A stretch of DNA of 64,000 nucleotides, taken from contig JAEMBT020000006.1 in NCBI GenBank assembly GCA_018873245.2, positions 4,001,855 to 4,065,854 of the forward strand, in the 5' to 3' direction. The position numbers and the translations under genes are program-made. This document shows positions 24,000-35,228 of the stretch, in pieces; the first letter of the stretch is position 1, and every line of letters begins with the position of its first letter. A model generated the notes under the pieces. The model was not told where the DNA came from and searched no databases. It saw only the letters and a program-made list of their open reading frames with translations. This stretch comes from Archegozetes longisetosus (lineage: Eukaryota > Arthropoda > Arachnida > Sarcoptiformes > Trhypochthoniidae).

Positions 24000-25022
24000 G
24001 GGTCGTAATCATTTCCCCGACGATCACTTCCCCGACAAACCATTTCATAGAAATCGTATTACCAAAATAGACTAACTCACTTTTGATTGTTTATTAAGAT
24101 AATAAATATATTTAATTCTCAAATATGTGAAAATTGAAATTAATTAAACGGTTTCTCGTAGCATCATTCCGTACATCTTTCCGTTCAATCAATGTATCTT
24201 TCATTTACGCCTATTTAATTCAACATATCATGGGCTAACTTTCTTGCTTAATGGGAATACATCTTCCGTTATTAGAATTCTGAGTATATGAACATGCTTC
24301 ATTTTGGAGGTTGAGATTCTATAATACTATAATATTATAAAATCCAAATGCTTTTAAGCATCATAAAAATCTAGTTTAAATTGAAACACCACTTATCACG
24401 AGTAACTCTTTTATAAATGTTGAAATATTCTTTGACAAGTTTTCATATTCTCAATTTTTTCTTTTATTTTTGAATTTTTCATATGCAATCAAAAATAAAT
24501 TTAAAATGAAATATTATGTATCATGATGAGATTTAAAATTGAATAAAATCATGATATATTCAAAACATGAAAAGAAGGCCTTGTTTTAGTTCTGAGTTTG
24601 TTAAAGAATATTTCAACATTTATAAAAGAGTTACTCGTGATAAGTGGTGTTTCAATTTAAACTAGATTTTTATGATGCTTAAAAGCATTTGGATTTTATA
24701 ATATTATAGTATTATAGAATCTCAACCTCCAAAATGAAGCATGTTCATATACTCAGAATTCTAATAACGGAAGATGTATTCCCATTAAGCAAGAAAGTTA
24801 GCCCATGATATGTTGAATTAAATAGGCGTAAATGAAAAGATACATTGATTGAACGGAAAGGTGTACGGAATGATTGCTACGAGAAACCGTTTAATTAATT
24901 TCAATTTTCACATATTTGAGAATTAAATATATTTATTATCTTAATAAACAATCAAAAGTGAGTTAGTCTATTTTGGTAATACGATTTCTATGAAATGGTT
25001 TTCGGGGAAACGTACTATACCC
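24000..25022. mobile_element. 1023-bp Mutator-like foldback element
   Basis: Arms of about 430 bp (24000-24437 and 24598-25022) are nearly perfect reverse complements around a 160-bp loop. The ends are GGG...CCC with TTTCCCCGA just inside both. A perfect 9-bp duplication CTTTTTAAC occupies 23991-23999 and 25023-25031, as expected of Mutator-like elements. The left end has an extra 15-bp copy of the CCCCGAC motif. No transposase. It separates the cysteine-rich gene from its degenerate copy. Confidence 0.85.
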
Positions 25023-25039
25023 CTTTTTAACATGTTTAA

Positions 25040-25439
25040 CCCTAGAACGGTATTTCGTGGGTCAAAATGACCCAAAGGTATATAAAAATTGTTATAATTA
25101 TTTAATGCAATTTCCAATGTTAATAAAACTGATAGTATTTTCAAATGAGTATATTTAGATCGTATTAAGCAATAAATAAATTATTTACAAATTTTATATT
25201 TAAATTGAATCGTTTTTAAAGTTAGTTCTATTTGAGTTTAGGCGATAAATTTGTATAAGAAATAAGTTTTCACTCAACCTTAAACTGATTACGTCAACGA
25301 TGACGACACTAACAAAGTACAAAACACCCTAACTGTTATATACCCTAACCCTTACGATAACATACTTTTCCAAATCGATGGGTCAAAAAGACCCTATTTT
25401 ACTGAAATCGTTAATCAAAATCGTTTTACTGTTTAAGGG
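25040..25439. mobile_element. 400-bp piggyBac-like MITE, second family
   Basis: TTAA at 25036-25039 and 25440-25443; ends CCCTAGAACGG and, reversed, CCCTTAAACAG. Subterminal GGGTCAAAATGACCC and GGGTCAAAAAGACCC are short palindromes near each end. It starts 8 bp after the duplication of the foldback element, so two insertions are almost abutting. Confidence 0.8.
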
Positions 25440-25782
25440 TTAAACTGAATCTTTAATCAATTTCTAATGAATTTGTAAATAATTTAATATTTTACTATAC
25501 CTTACGAATAATTTTGGGAAGAAGTGAAAATTTGCATAAATAAAAAATGGACTGCTACTAAAATACTGTTAAGCATTATTGCATATAGATTTTAATAAAT
25601 ATAAACGATATAAAATACAAAAAATTCTAAGCGAAACAACAATTATTTAAGCATAAAATAGTCTTTCACCATAATTCCATACAAAACGAGAAGGGTATTT
25701 CTGAAAAAGATGAATAAATTGATCTTTAATTTAAAGCATAAATAATTATTGATTTGAAAATGATTTATGATTACCAAAGTAC

Positions 25783-26076
25783 TCATAGTTGGCAACGACT
25801 GTTTATACATCTCTTATGCAACTTATTTTTCTTACAGTCATCATTAGTGAGGCATGTCTTGTGGTCACTCGAAACGCATCTCGCATTGACGCATTGGAAA
25901 TAAATGCCACGACTTCTGCAATCTATATCACGAGTGCATTCGACAGCAATCAGACACTGACCGTTAACACAACGATTGACAACACCATTGATAGTACACT
26001 CGAAGTCATAGACACAGCCAGTGGTTATATGAATGATAACCACAAGAACTAAAACAACTATCAATTTATTACTCAT
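25783..26076 (-). CDS. small secreted protein with three four-cysteine modules
   Basis: A single-exon frame of 97 residues. Residues 1-20 are a signal peptide (MSNKLIVVLVLVVIIHITTG). The mature part has 12 cysteines in three repeats of the pattern C-x5-C-x7/8-C-x4-C: CVYDFEC..CVNGQC, CTRDIDC..CVNARC, CLTNDDC..CINSRC. This resembles EB-type or similar disulfide-rich modules in arthropod and nematode secreted proteins; no precise family is claimed. It has a well-placed TATA box (26131-26137). Possible roles include defence peptide, protease inhibitor or extracellular binding protein. The degenerate copy at 23366-23689 indicates a small local family. Confidence 0.82.
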   Translation of the reverse strand: MSNKLIVVLVLVVIIHITTGCVYDFECTINGVVNRCVNGQCLIAVECTRDIDCRSRGIYFQCVNARCVSSDHKTCLTNDDCKKNKLHKRCINSRCQL

Positions 26077-26130
26077 CGTAGTTCTTTTTGGGCAGCTTTT
26101 TTATCTGAGAAATTTTTTTCTAGGCTCTCA

Positions 26131-26137
26131 TTTTATA
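26131..26137 (-). promoter_or_regulatory. TATA box of the cysteine-rich protein gene
   Basis: TATAAAA on the minus strand, 55 bp upstream of the ATG, leaves room for a start about 30 bp downstream and a short 5' UTR. Confidence 0.55.
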
Positions 26138-26308
26138 CGATTTGTTCGGTTTCAAAGTTTATGATGGAAGATATTTTGTGTGAAATTTTTCATGTGTTAT
26201 TTATTTTGAGCATACCTTTTGTTTTGAATTTCAATTATATTTTGCAATATTGCTATAAAAGTAGATATATATGAAGCTAAATAAGTTTATTTCAAATTAT
26301 TGGTGTCG

Positions 26309-26345
26309 ACGAGCTTTGAACTCGTACTAAGCAATCCAATGAAAT
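26309..26345 (-). repeat. tRNA 3'-half-like fragment
   Basis: On the minus strand ACGAG-TTCAAAG-CTCGT forms a perfect T arm with a 7-base loop, followed by CGACACC. Upstream ATTGGATTGCTTAG resembles a serine-type anticodon arm, but I cannot find a pairing 5' acceptor strand or D arm. Probably a tRNA fragment or SINE piece. Confidence 0.3.
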
Positions 26346-26716
26346 GAAACAAAAACCTTGTAACAGACTGATAAAAATTCTATTTTTTTTATTCGAAAAC
26401 AGATAACAATATTGTTTTAGTCAAACAAAAATTAATTATATCAAGAAGACAACAGTTTATAGCTGAAAGCAAATTGATTTTTACACAACTAACAAAATAG
26501 TAAAATTAAAGCTAAGGTCAAAAAATAAATTGTCATAATATTTCAGGGAACATTACCTTTAAACCAATTCAAAATTTCAGTTTAAAAGATTTTAACAATA
26601 AGTAAATACTTGAAGAATAATCTGGTAAAATTATTAAACATAAAAGAATGTATCAAATATGAGGCTTCTTTGAGTGATTATTCACGTATTATTTTGCAAC
26701 CATTTTTTTGCAATCA

Positions 26717-27365
26717 TCACAAGTAAAACAGATTCGATCTCGCTTTTGACACATTTAACCGAATGACTCGTTGAAAATTCATACCACGAGCGATACGATC
26801 AATATCTTTAATATGTTGTAGGCTCTTATAAGTTTTAATCTTATGAGTAAGGTTCGGGACTATGTAACAACCGATTTCAAAATTATTTTTATGGCATAAA
26901 TAACATGTCAAATGATGTTCGAAAAGGCATATTAAAAAGGCTGACTGCTAGACACGAGTTATGACCACTCAAAAAAGTGATTTTCTATGGCTTATTACTA
27001 TTGATTCCTATGTAATTTGCTTATCAAATATGTACTCCAATTCAGTCAAATTACTCAATGGATGGCAATAATATTGTTAACAATGAAAAACTTCAAGTCA
27101 TTTTGAACAAATAAAAGATAATCTGAAATTTCATATCTGAAAGTAAGTTTCTATATATCAGTAGATCTAATTTTTCGTATCTATCATATCTTTAAAATTC
27201 AATGGATTTCTAAAAAAATTAAGAAATAAGATAAATACGAAAGTTTAGATCTACTGATATATAGAAACTTACTTTTAGATATGAAATTTCAGATTATCAT
27301 ATGACATGTTATTTATGCCATAAAAATAATTTTGAAGTCGGTTATTACATAGTTCCGAACTTCCC
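26717..27365. repeat. inverted duplication containing a Cys-rich reading frame
   Basis: 26846-26912 and 27300-27365 are near-perfect inverted copies. Each encodes, reading inward or outward, MTCYLCHKNNFE. A second inverted pair (27121-27169 and 27246-27295) lies inside. The left copy continues as a 64-codon minus-strand frame (26717-26911) with HIKDIDRIARGMNFQRVIRL. The protein is unrecognised and may be the remnant of an element or of a duplicated gene piece. Confidence 0.55.
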
Positions 27366-28470
27366 TCGTTAGTTAAGCTATTGGCTCATAGATTTATTAC
27401 AGTTTTAATATATTCTATATGAAATACATATTTATCATTAATCGATTAACTGTTACGTTTTGCTAATTCATATAATGCTATATTATTGTATTGGATTAAT
27501 CAATGGCAAACAATACAGAAGAGCTATTAATTGTATATTTGTTGATTATATATAATTATTTTGTCCGATCTAAAATAAAAAATAAAATAGTTTGTAGTGA
27601 TATGAAATCGAATAAGTTAAACAACAAAATCTTAGCTGATAAAAGAAAGATATCTAATCAATAGTGTGACCAGGTTTATTAATCGGAGATTGATCAAATT
27701 GTAAGGTTGACACCAAGGTATACTTTCCAGAAGATTTTTTTCTCAAAAAACATCGGCTCCTGGAGGTCTGATCACGCTAAACTTGAATAAGTGCAGTCTT
27801 AAAATAAGCCTCGTACAATTTATCGAAAAATTATTCATAAAGAATTCACATAGTATATGAAATATTCAATAGAAATTACATTATTTTTAAGAATTGGTGA
27901 GCAGACTGCCAATTCTGAAACTGATGTGGAATGTTATTTAAATAATAATGAAGGTAATTCATCATAATTGAATGGTTTGAGTTCAATCAGTTTAAATAAA
28001 AAAATTGAACTAAATCTGAGTTTAGAACTGAGACCCTGAAATACATTTTTTTAAGACGTAAGCTCTCAATAAAAACCAAGACTTATATAATATATGATGA
28101 CTTCATTATTTACAAGATTAATAATAAAAAATTCAATCCTAAATCAGACCAAAAATCACAGGAATTTGATTGCAGACTTTATATGAAGTTATTCAATTCC
28201 TTATTCACTATCATGAATCATACGAGCACACATGATTTTCTTCAATATCAATGGTGTGCCTAAATATTGTGTGATACAAGCTAATTAAAAGCTTTTCTTC
28301 TTGTAAGACTGACTGAAATCAAAATTTTGCTATATTTGAGCTGTTCTTAGTTTCACTGCAAATTTGAAATGTTGAACCTCTATTTGAATGGGTGAAAGTC
28401 GTAGCCAACGGGAAAATAGCGATTATTTCAATAATTGCTGTGACATCAACTCCAAGGTTTATCATCAGGA
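27366..28470. other. intergenic, nothing recognised
   Basis: AT-rich and without plausible exons; a few short imperfect hairpins only. Confidence 0.4.
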
Positions 28471-28478
28471 CCATAAAC

Positions 28479-29688
28479 CAGGGTTACCAGGCGTCCAGGA
28501 ATGGACAGGACAGTTCAGAAATAGAGATCTCTGTCTTGTGTCCAGGGCAATATCGTTCCTTGACATTGAGACGTCCAGGAATGCAAATTGCTTTTCAAAA
28601 TATGAGAGTGAAGTTCTTTTGTATTATTATGAACTTTACTTTGTTCAATTACTAATTAGGTAAATACTGTAAATAGCAAAAAATCAGTTCAATAGCGTCC
28701 TTGTAGTGAGCTCATTTTCTTTTAAATAATTATTAAAAAATTATAACAAACCAAGTCTACTGAAAATTATCGAAACTGTTATGGCGATCCCTATTAAGAA
28801 TTATTTCGCAGAGCGAGTTTTCAGTGTAACGAAGAATATCTAGACTGATGAAAGAGTTTGGACGGTTAAGGCTGAAATTTGCTTTAAAGTCAATTTTTCA
28901 ATGACATGTATTAAAGTTTTCGCATCTCAAAACCCTAAACTACTTAAAGATGTTAAATCTAATGATAAATATTCAAAAAAATTGATTTAAATCCAATAAC
29001 TTCATTCTTACCATAATCTCTCATTCAAGAGCAATAATTTGAGTTTTGATTAAAGAAGTTACTGCTATTCCCGAAGTAAACTCCTTAACAAAAGTCCATG
29101 CTATCAGTAAATTACTAATAACTTATCTCAACTTAGAAAACTTTGATAAGAGTTTCACCCATCACATAATGACCAAAATAAAGCAAATGCATATTAATAA
29201 AAGTTCATTATGTGCATTTTGCTACCAAAACAATTCAATTGCACACATTTTTTATGAAGTGGAATTTTTCAACAATATTTAAAGAGTTAATGGTCAGCCG
29301 CTCACCGAACAGGAGCGAAATATGATTATTTCTTGGGTCGTGGTATAAGAAATTGCGGCGGTAAGTGGCTGATCATTAACTCTTTGAATATTGTTGAGAA
29401 ATTTCATTTCATAAAAAATATGTGCAATTGAATTGCTTTGATAGCAAAATGTGCATAATGAACTTTTATTAATATGCATTTGCTTTATTTTGATCATTAT
29501 GTGATGGGTGAAACTTTTATCAAAGTTTTCTAAGTTGAGATAAGTTATAAATAATTTACTAATAGCATGGACTTTTGTTAAAGAGTGTAATACTTTAATT
29601 TTTGAAATTTTCCTCTGATGTATTTAACTTGGTCCCCCCCTTATGCTTTCAAAGTCCAGGAAACGGCCAGTAAAACCTGGCCACCCTG
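28479..29688 (+). mobile_element. decayed hAT element with dimerisation-domain remnant and internal palindrome
   Basis: Ends CAGGGTTACCAGG and, reversed, CAGGGTGGCCAGG, with an 8-bp duplication CCATAAAC / CCATTAAC (28471-28478, 29689-29696; one mismatch). The plus strand at about 28781-28990 reads AIPIKNYFAERVFSVTKNI, stop, TDERVWTVKAEICFKVNFS, the hAT C-terminal dimerisation domain broken by an in-frame stop. Downstream, 29077-29302 and 29373-29585 form an inverted repeat whose loop encodes a Tc-type N-terminal phrase NGQPLTEQERNMIISW, so a second element is nested here. Confidence 0.8.
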
Positions 29689-29696
29689 CCATTAAC

Positions 29697-30433
29697 TGAA
29701 AGTTATTTGGGTATAACAGTATAAATTGCAAAAGAGATAGTTCATAAAATGAAATTGGAAAACAGTAAAAAATAATTCAAACAAATTGAAGAAAATATTT
29801 AATCGAAATATTATTCATAATTTTATTGATTCAATATTGATAAGTACGTATTGATTTTTTATTCACAAGAAGTGGTAGCTATATCCAAATCTTATGTTAA
29901 TAATGAGAACGTATTCTTTACATCAAATGAATAAGCAGAGCCAAAACACTGCATTCTTTTCACCTCTATGTACATACTTTGAGCTATAATGAAAGAAATG
30001 TTCACAAATTTAGCTCTTCTATGCATTTTGTGTGAGGGCATTTTCAATAAAGCATTACTTATTAGATTAGCTCATAAGTTCTTGCCACTATTTTGACTAC
30101 CCTCCTTTTTAAATTTCTTGGAATTTTAAAATTTGAAACAAGCTTTGCAGCTTATATGTTTATATGGATGCACGTGTTTCTTTGTGTCTCGAAAAGGTAT
30201 TTCAAGAGTCCACTTGGTCAATAACTGAATCTGAACAACATTCTTTTACAAAAATTCGTATTCTTTAAATCAAAACGCCGCTCACATCCGTAAACAACAA
30301 GAAAACAATAAGCAAGAGGGTATATTCTTATATGAATGTGAAACAATGGATGTGGAACTTCATAGAACGCTGATACTTCAAGGATACAGTACTAACACTT
30401 GCCAAGTTAAGTTGAATAGTAACGGTTTGTTTT
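29697..30433. other. intergenic, nothing recognised
   Basis: No exon, RNA gene or clear element end seen between the hAT element and the mariner remnant. Confidence 0.35.
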
Positions 30434-30437
30434 CCAG

Positions 30438-30612
30438 AAGAAATTGATAATGTGAAGAACCTTCTATTGGAAGCAACTCATTAGTCTCTAAGGAAGTTGG
30501 CGTTTACATGTAATACTCCTAAAGAAACTGTAAAGCCAACTTCGAAGCAGGACCTTAGGCTTATCAAAAAATTGCTGTTGTGGATACCGAACACTCTGAC
30601 AGATAAAAACTG
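30438..30612 (+). pseudogene. mariner-type transposase remnant (second helix-turn-helix)
   Basis: The frame reads LLLEATH, stop, SLRKLAFTCNTPKETV, then QDLRLIKKLLLWIPNTLTD, matching the paired-domain second half of mariner-like transposases (a helix-turn-helix followed by a W-x-P-x-x-L-T motif). No catalytic domain follows. No stand-alone function. Confidence 0.45.
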
Positions 30613-30633
30613 AGATTTAATACAGAGCAAGCT

Positions 30634-31205
30634 AATGTAAAAATGTGTGCTTCCAGAGAGAATACAGAAAGGTGCTGATTATACTTTTAAAATATAGTAT
30701 CAGATGTACTATACAATATGATTTTTTTGAAAAGAAACCACCCAAATTAATTTGTAGTAGAAGTTGTGATTAGAAAATTAAAAATAATTTATTTTTTATA
30801 TAAATTCCTGTAATAATATGATTTAAAATGTCTGCTTCTCTCAAGAGAATGGAGAGACGCTTTGGCTGTATTTTTCACTTAAAATATTTAATATGTAATA
30901 CTTTTTGTACAAAAATTAATATCTAGATAGCTTTAAATTGTAGGAAACAAAAATATAAAGTTATTTCTTCATTAAATGTGTATTAATAAACCTGACTTAC
31001 ATTTTCAATTAGAAATAAATGTATAGCAACTTATTCATATTCATGTAGGAATTTTATGAAAAGGTAAATTATCTTAATTTTCTACCTTCTGCTACAAAAT
31101 GATTTGAATATTTTTCTAAAAATCGTACTAGTATATCTGATACTATATTTTAAAAATGTAATTAAAACTTTTCTGCACTGTCTTTAGAAAAGCACACATT
31201 TTAAG
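30634..31205. repeat. foldback repeat, arms of about 150 bp
   Basis: 30634-30790 and 31070-31205 are imperfect inverted copies sharing AAAATGTGTGCTT, TTTAAAATATAGTATCAGAT and a GTAGCAGAAG-like segment. Possibly a Tc/mariner-type foldback, perhaps linked to the remnant just upstream. No clean target duplication found. Confidence 0.5.
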
Positions 31206-31612
31206 CTGACATAAAAATGATCCAGCTTATTAAAAGGAATCGACCTACCTAATATCTAGAGGTTTCACTACAAAGTGTCCAGAGCAGTTCAGCCTATGAT
31301 AAGCTGGATTTTTTCAATCCTTGATATGTCGCTATTACTTGAAATTTGCTTACTCCTTGAAATCTTAAAAATTAAAGCTATTAAAGAGTCCTTTATGATA
31401 AAGTTGATATATTTGTAGTGCGTTTTATAAGACCTCTGGATATTAGGTAGGCCCATTCTTTTTTATAAGCTGGGCCTACTCCTATGGCAGCTTAAAATGC
31501 ATGCTAGGTTATCATAAAGGACTCTTCAAAAGTTTTAATCTGTAAGATTTATCAAAGATTTCAAAAACTCAGCCTGTCATTGGCTGAACTACTCCGAACG
31601 CTTTGTAGTGAA
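31190..31612. repeat. nested inverted repeats
   Basis: Outer ends TTCACTACAAAG (31264) and its complement (ending 31612) bound inverted arms with GCAGTTCAGCC / GTAGTTCAGCC, plus an inner pair at about 31384 and 31510 (AAAGAGTCCTTTATGATA). Independently, 31190-31280 is the inverted copy of 31411-31502 (ATAAGCTGG, AATATTAGGTAGG). The overlap of two palindromes suggests one element inserted in, or rearranged from, another. Confidence 0.5.
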
Positions 31613-31639
31613 TTTCGTGCATTGAAAGGTATCCTCAAA

Positions 31640-33551
31640 TTGATTAATTTGGTCCTATCTAATAATCAAGTTTAAATAGTAATGTATACTATCAGTTGTG
31701 AATAATAGTTTATAATTTATGTTTATCTCAAAATGTATTTCTAGCAGTTTGAAAAACATGTAGAGATGTATTTTGAAGAGCGTTTATGACAAAACTGATA
31801 CACTGTAGGTATATACTGTCGAAGTTGAAATAATCTAGTCTACTATGAGGAATGAATAGCTTAAATATAAAAGTACTTGAGCTACACGAATCGATATTTG
31901 TATAAGAATAGTCTTTATTGTGAAGAACAACAATTAGATTGTCTTTTGATTTAAACACTTATCTTTAGATCCATTTAAATGAGAGATGACAATATCAAAA
32001 GCCTCAAAACAAAGCTTTTAATAAAAAATACTTCTTCTTTCATGCTCAACAGGAATTTCCGAACTACTAAACCAAGCAGAATATCTTTTGATGAAATAAT
32101 GCGGTTATAGTATTCATTGCGCTACTCATTAAAGTAAAATTTAGTTGAAAGAAAAGTTTTGTTTTGAAGTAATAACCTTGTTGTCACTTTCTATTTAAAT
32201 GAATCTAAGAATAATTATCCGTCAAGTACATCAATTGTATTTGTTCTTTAAGACCATTTTGCTTGATTTAGTAGTTCAAGAATTCTAAATCATATTATAC
32301 TGAAGCCTATGTGAGTCTTTTGTTATTCTTAAGTGTTTCTAAGGTTTCAATGCTTCAAATATTTGAAATCAATGCTAAGAAGCTATAGGTTAGCTTGAAA
32401 AGATATGAGAAAGGTTTAAAATATTAACCTATTCTTTACATTCGCTCTGATATTAAACTCAGGGGAAATTAAATTGAGAAAAAAATTCATTAAATGTTTC
32501 TAAGATAACCTCTTTTGACTTTTGAAATTGTTTACTTGTAGAGAAAGCAAAAAAATTATCTTAAATTATTTACAAAGAATTCATTATTCTTTAGACTTAT
32601 CCATTAGTAAAAATCCGATTAAAACTAATTGTAAAAATTTAATTTCAGGATTAGCATGTGATGAACCGAGTCGCACATAAAATATTGCAAAAATATTATT
32701 TAAACAGGATTTCAAAGTAATCTTCTTAAGAATGATCTCATTTTTGATAAAAAGCTCATTAAACTACTTTTCTATCATTATAAGCGATGAAAATGCTGTA
32801 TTAATTTTTAAGTAGGAATTTATAACTAATATGAAAACTATGGAAAAGTTTAGGATAAGAAATTAAGAGATTCTTTCTATCAAGTTTTAAGCATGAGTTT
32901 CACTATCCTGGTAATTAAGCTGGTCAACAGATCTTACAAGCGTTGTCCATTCAGTATGTATTATATTGCCAATAGTGCTTTCTCTTAAGTTATTGATACG
33001 ACTTTTTGTCAGACTCTGTCATATATCTGATCTTACATGAAATAAATTCAAACCAGCAATTAATATAATAAGGATAAATACATGAAGCTAGTAAAAGCTA
33101 TCGAAAAGCTTGAATCAGAGTCAGACACACAGTTAAGAAAAGTTGTTGTTTAACAAAGAATATAGATATATCTAAAGTGTAAACTAATTAGTTAAATCTA
33201 ATCTCTTGTTAGTTTTTCGGTTCATGCAAACAAAGCGATCAAGTGTTCGATGAACTATGTCAAAGATATTAACTGTTAGAACACATGCTCTCTCGGCTAG
33301 TTGTAAACTAACCTACAAAATTGACATATACTGTTCGTTAGTGTTACAAAAGATTAGTTAAAGCCTTATTCTCCAACCATAGTTAAAGACATTGCTAATT
33401 ATTAGACTGAAAATTGATGTATAATTAAGTATCTACTTGAACATGAAGTTTTCAATTGACTCTTCGTATAATAGTCTCATACGTGGACAGTTATCGCAGA
33501 ATATGATTGAAAAGTGGCACTAAAAGCAAGAATTATAGCAAAAATTGTTCA
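31640..33551. other. intergenic, nothing recognised
   Basis: AT-rich, no exon or element termini identified on either strand. Confidence 0.4.
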
Positions 33552-33815
33552 TTAATTATTATTAGAATCAGAAGCACTGTCATTCTTATAATTCTTCAAG
33601 TTTTCAAATGGGTTTAAAACTTGTTCAGATCTAATAATTGCGTAAATATAAGACACGAGACTTGAAATAGTAGCAAAACAAAGCATTTTATGTAATTCGA
33701 TTTTCAAGTAATACCCAAACTCAACCCATGTCATTATTATAAATGCAATAAATTGCATTATTGAGAATGAGATTGATAAAAGCGTTGTTACAGAAAATAT
33801 ACCTTCTAAACTCTA
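33552..33815 (-). CDS. possible C-terminal exon of a multi-pass membrane protein
   Basis: The minus-strand frame opens after TAGAGTTTAG (near 33815) and ends at 33552. It encodes GIFSVTTLLSISFSIMQF then IAFIIMTWVEFGYYL, and a second hydrophobic stretch MLCFATISSLVSYIYAII, followed by a polar, Asn/Asp/Ser-rich tail. Two membrane helices plus a cytosolic tail look like the end of a real protein, but I could not find the preceding exons with confidence and do not recognise the family. Confidence 0.3.
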
Positions 33816-34478
33816 GTTTACGTCCTTGAAGTAAATATTGGGTTGAAAACAATGCCCGCTATTAACAAAATTTTAAGTATATTAATAAAATCTTAATTAA
33901 ATAAGAGTAGAATAATGCCCTTCCACATAAGACGTGCAAGTTTAAATTTTTAATCATCTAGGGAGCGAAAAGAGTTCAAAACTCCTATGTAAATAACGAG
34001 CATTAATTTCTTCCCAAGCCAATAGTAAGTAAATATTCAAACATTTCTATGAGATGAACTGAATACTTTAAAGCAATAATACTCTGAATATTTTTGAATT
34101 GAAATAAGAAAATTTTATAAGGTTCAGTTCAACGAACCTTACACCAAGAACTAGAATATATAAATCTCTCATGAGTCAAGTCTAGAATTCATTGGTTGTT
34201 TGCTATGCATTCAATACTAGTTAACTATGTACAGTGAACTTAAAAATTAGCATGTATGAACTTTCTAATAACAAAAGATAAAGATTTACATTTTGCTTGC
34301 TTCAAAGATAAGAATTGATATCAAAACTTGACAAATTATAAATGCATCAAGTAAATTATCAATTGCAAACAAAACTAAGTTTTTATCACATAAACACATT
34401 TTGAGGCGTTTTCCAAGTTATTTTTCTTATATGTCTTAATTCGTTATACATTTTGTAATAGAATTGATAATATACAGT
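33816..34478. other. intergenic or intronic, nothing firm
   Basis: Would contain upstream exons if the 33552-33815 exon is real; none could be chosen on sequence alone. Confidence 0.3.
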
Positions 34479-34735
34479 GGAGAAGCGGTCAACCAATTGA
34501 TGAAAAAGAAAGAAATTTAATAATATTACTTCATGGGCAGAATCGTAACGACGAAGCAATTGCTTAAATGATAGGACGCGACAAAAGAACTGTAAGTAAA
34601 TGACTTCATAGATTTCATTAAACTGTATTAATGCATGTGCTTTGAAGTAGTGACCGCCGACGCAAAGCAAATCAAGAGCAGGACTTAGGTATTTTAGGGC
34701 TGCAGACGCGAAATGAGAGACAATTTTATTAATAA
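34479..34735 (+). pseudogene. Tc1/Tc3-type transposase N-terminal remnant
   Basis: The frame reads GQPIDEKERNLIILLHGQ, then AIA, stop, MIGRDKRTVSK, and RRRKANQEQDL, matching the first helix-turn-helix and the basic linker of Tc-type transposases. Several stops; no catalytic part. Confidence 0.6.
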
Positions 34736-34973
34736 TAATCTTTGCGTTAATTTAATTAATTATTTGCCACGAAGATTGCAATCGATTATTGAAATAGATG
34801 GGGGGCATACCAAATACTAGTAAATGACTAAAATGTAAAAGTTTTCAATGACTGTAACTTGAACTGTTAATAGCTAATATGTATGTTGATTATTTTGATA
34901 AAAGTAAAAAAAGAAAATAGTCTAATCCTTTTTACTCAAAAGTTCAAACATGCATATTTTTAAGTTATCTGTA

Positions 34974-35186
34974 CTATCACCTCAAAAGTCTTCGTTAAAC
35001 GATACGCCAAAAATTAAGGGAAAAAGATATCGTTAAAATAAGACTTTAATTTTTAACTTTAAAAAGTTTTATAGTATGCATTCAGAAAACACTATTTAGT
35101 GATAGAGTTTTATAGCATTCCCTCAAAATTTTAACTTTAATTTTTCGCGAAATCTGAATTTTTAGAAAGACTTTTGGAGGTGATAG
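34974..35186. mobile_element. 213-bp MITE with TA target site
   Basis: Inverted ends CTATCACCTCAAAAGTCTT / AAGACTTTTGGAGGTGATAG, flanked by TA at 34972-34973 and 35187-35188. A second inner inverted pair contains TTAACTTTAA-like sequence. Non-coding. Confidence 0.7.
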
Positions 35187-35228
35187 TACACCCGACGTGT
35201 TTATGGCAAAGCATGGCAACGAAAAATG

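Noticed and set aside
25789-26052. 87-codon plus-strand frame
   Set aside because: Shadow of the cysteine-rich gene on the other strand.
29294-29497. minus-strand frame similar to the plus-strand frame at 29046-29282
   Set aside because: The two are the arms of one palindrome, not two genes.
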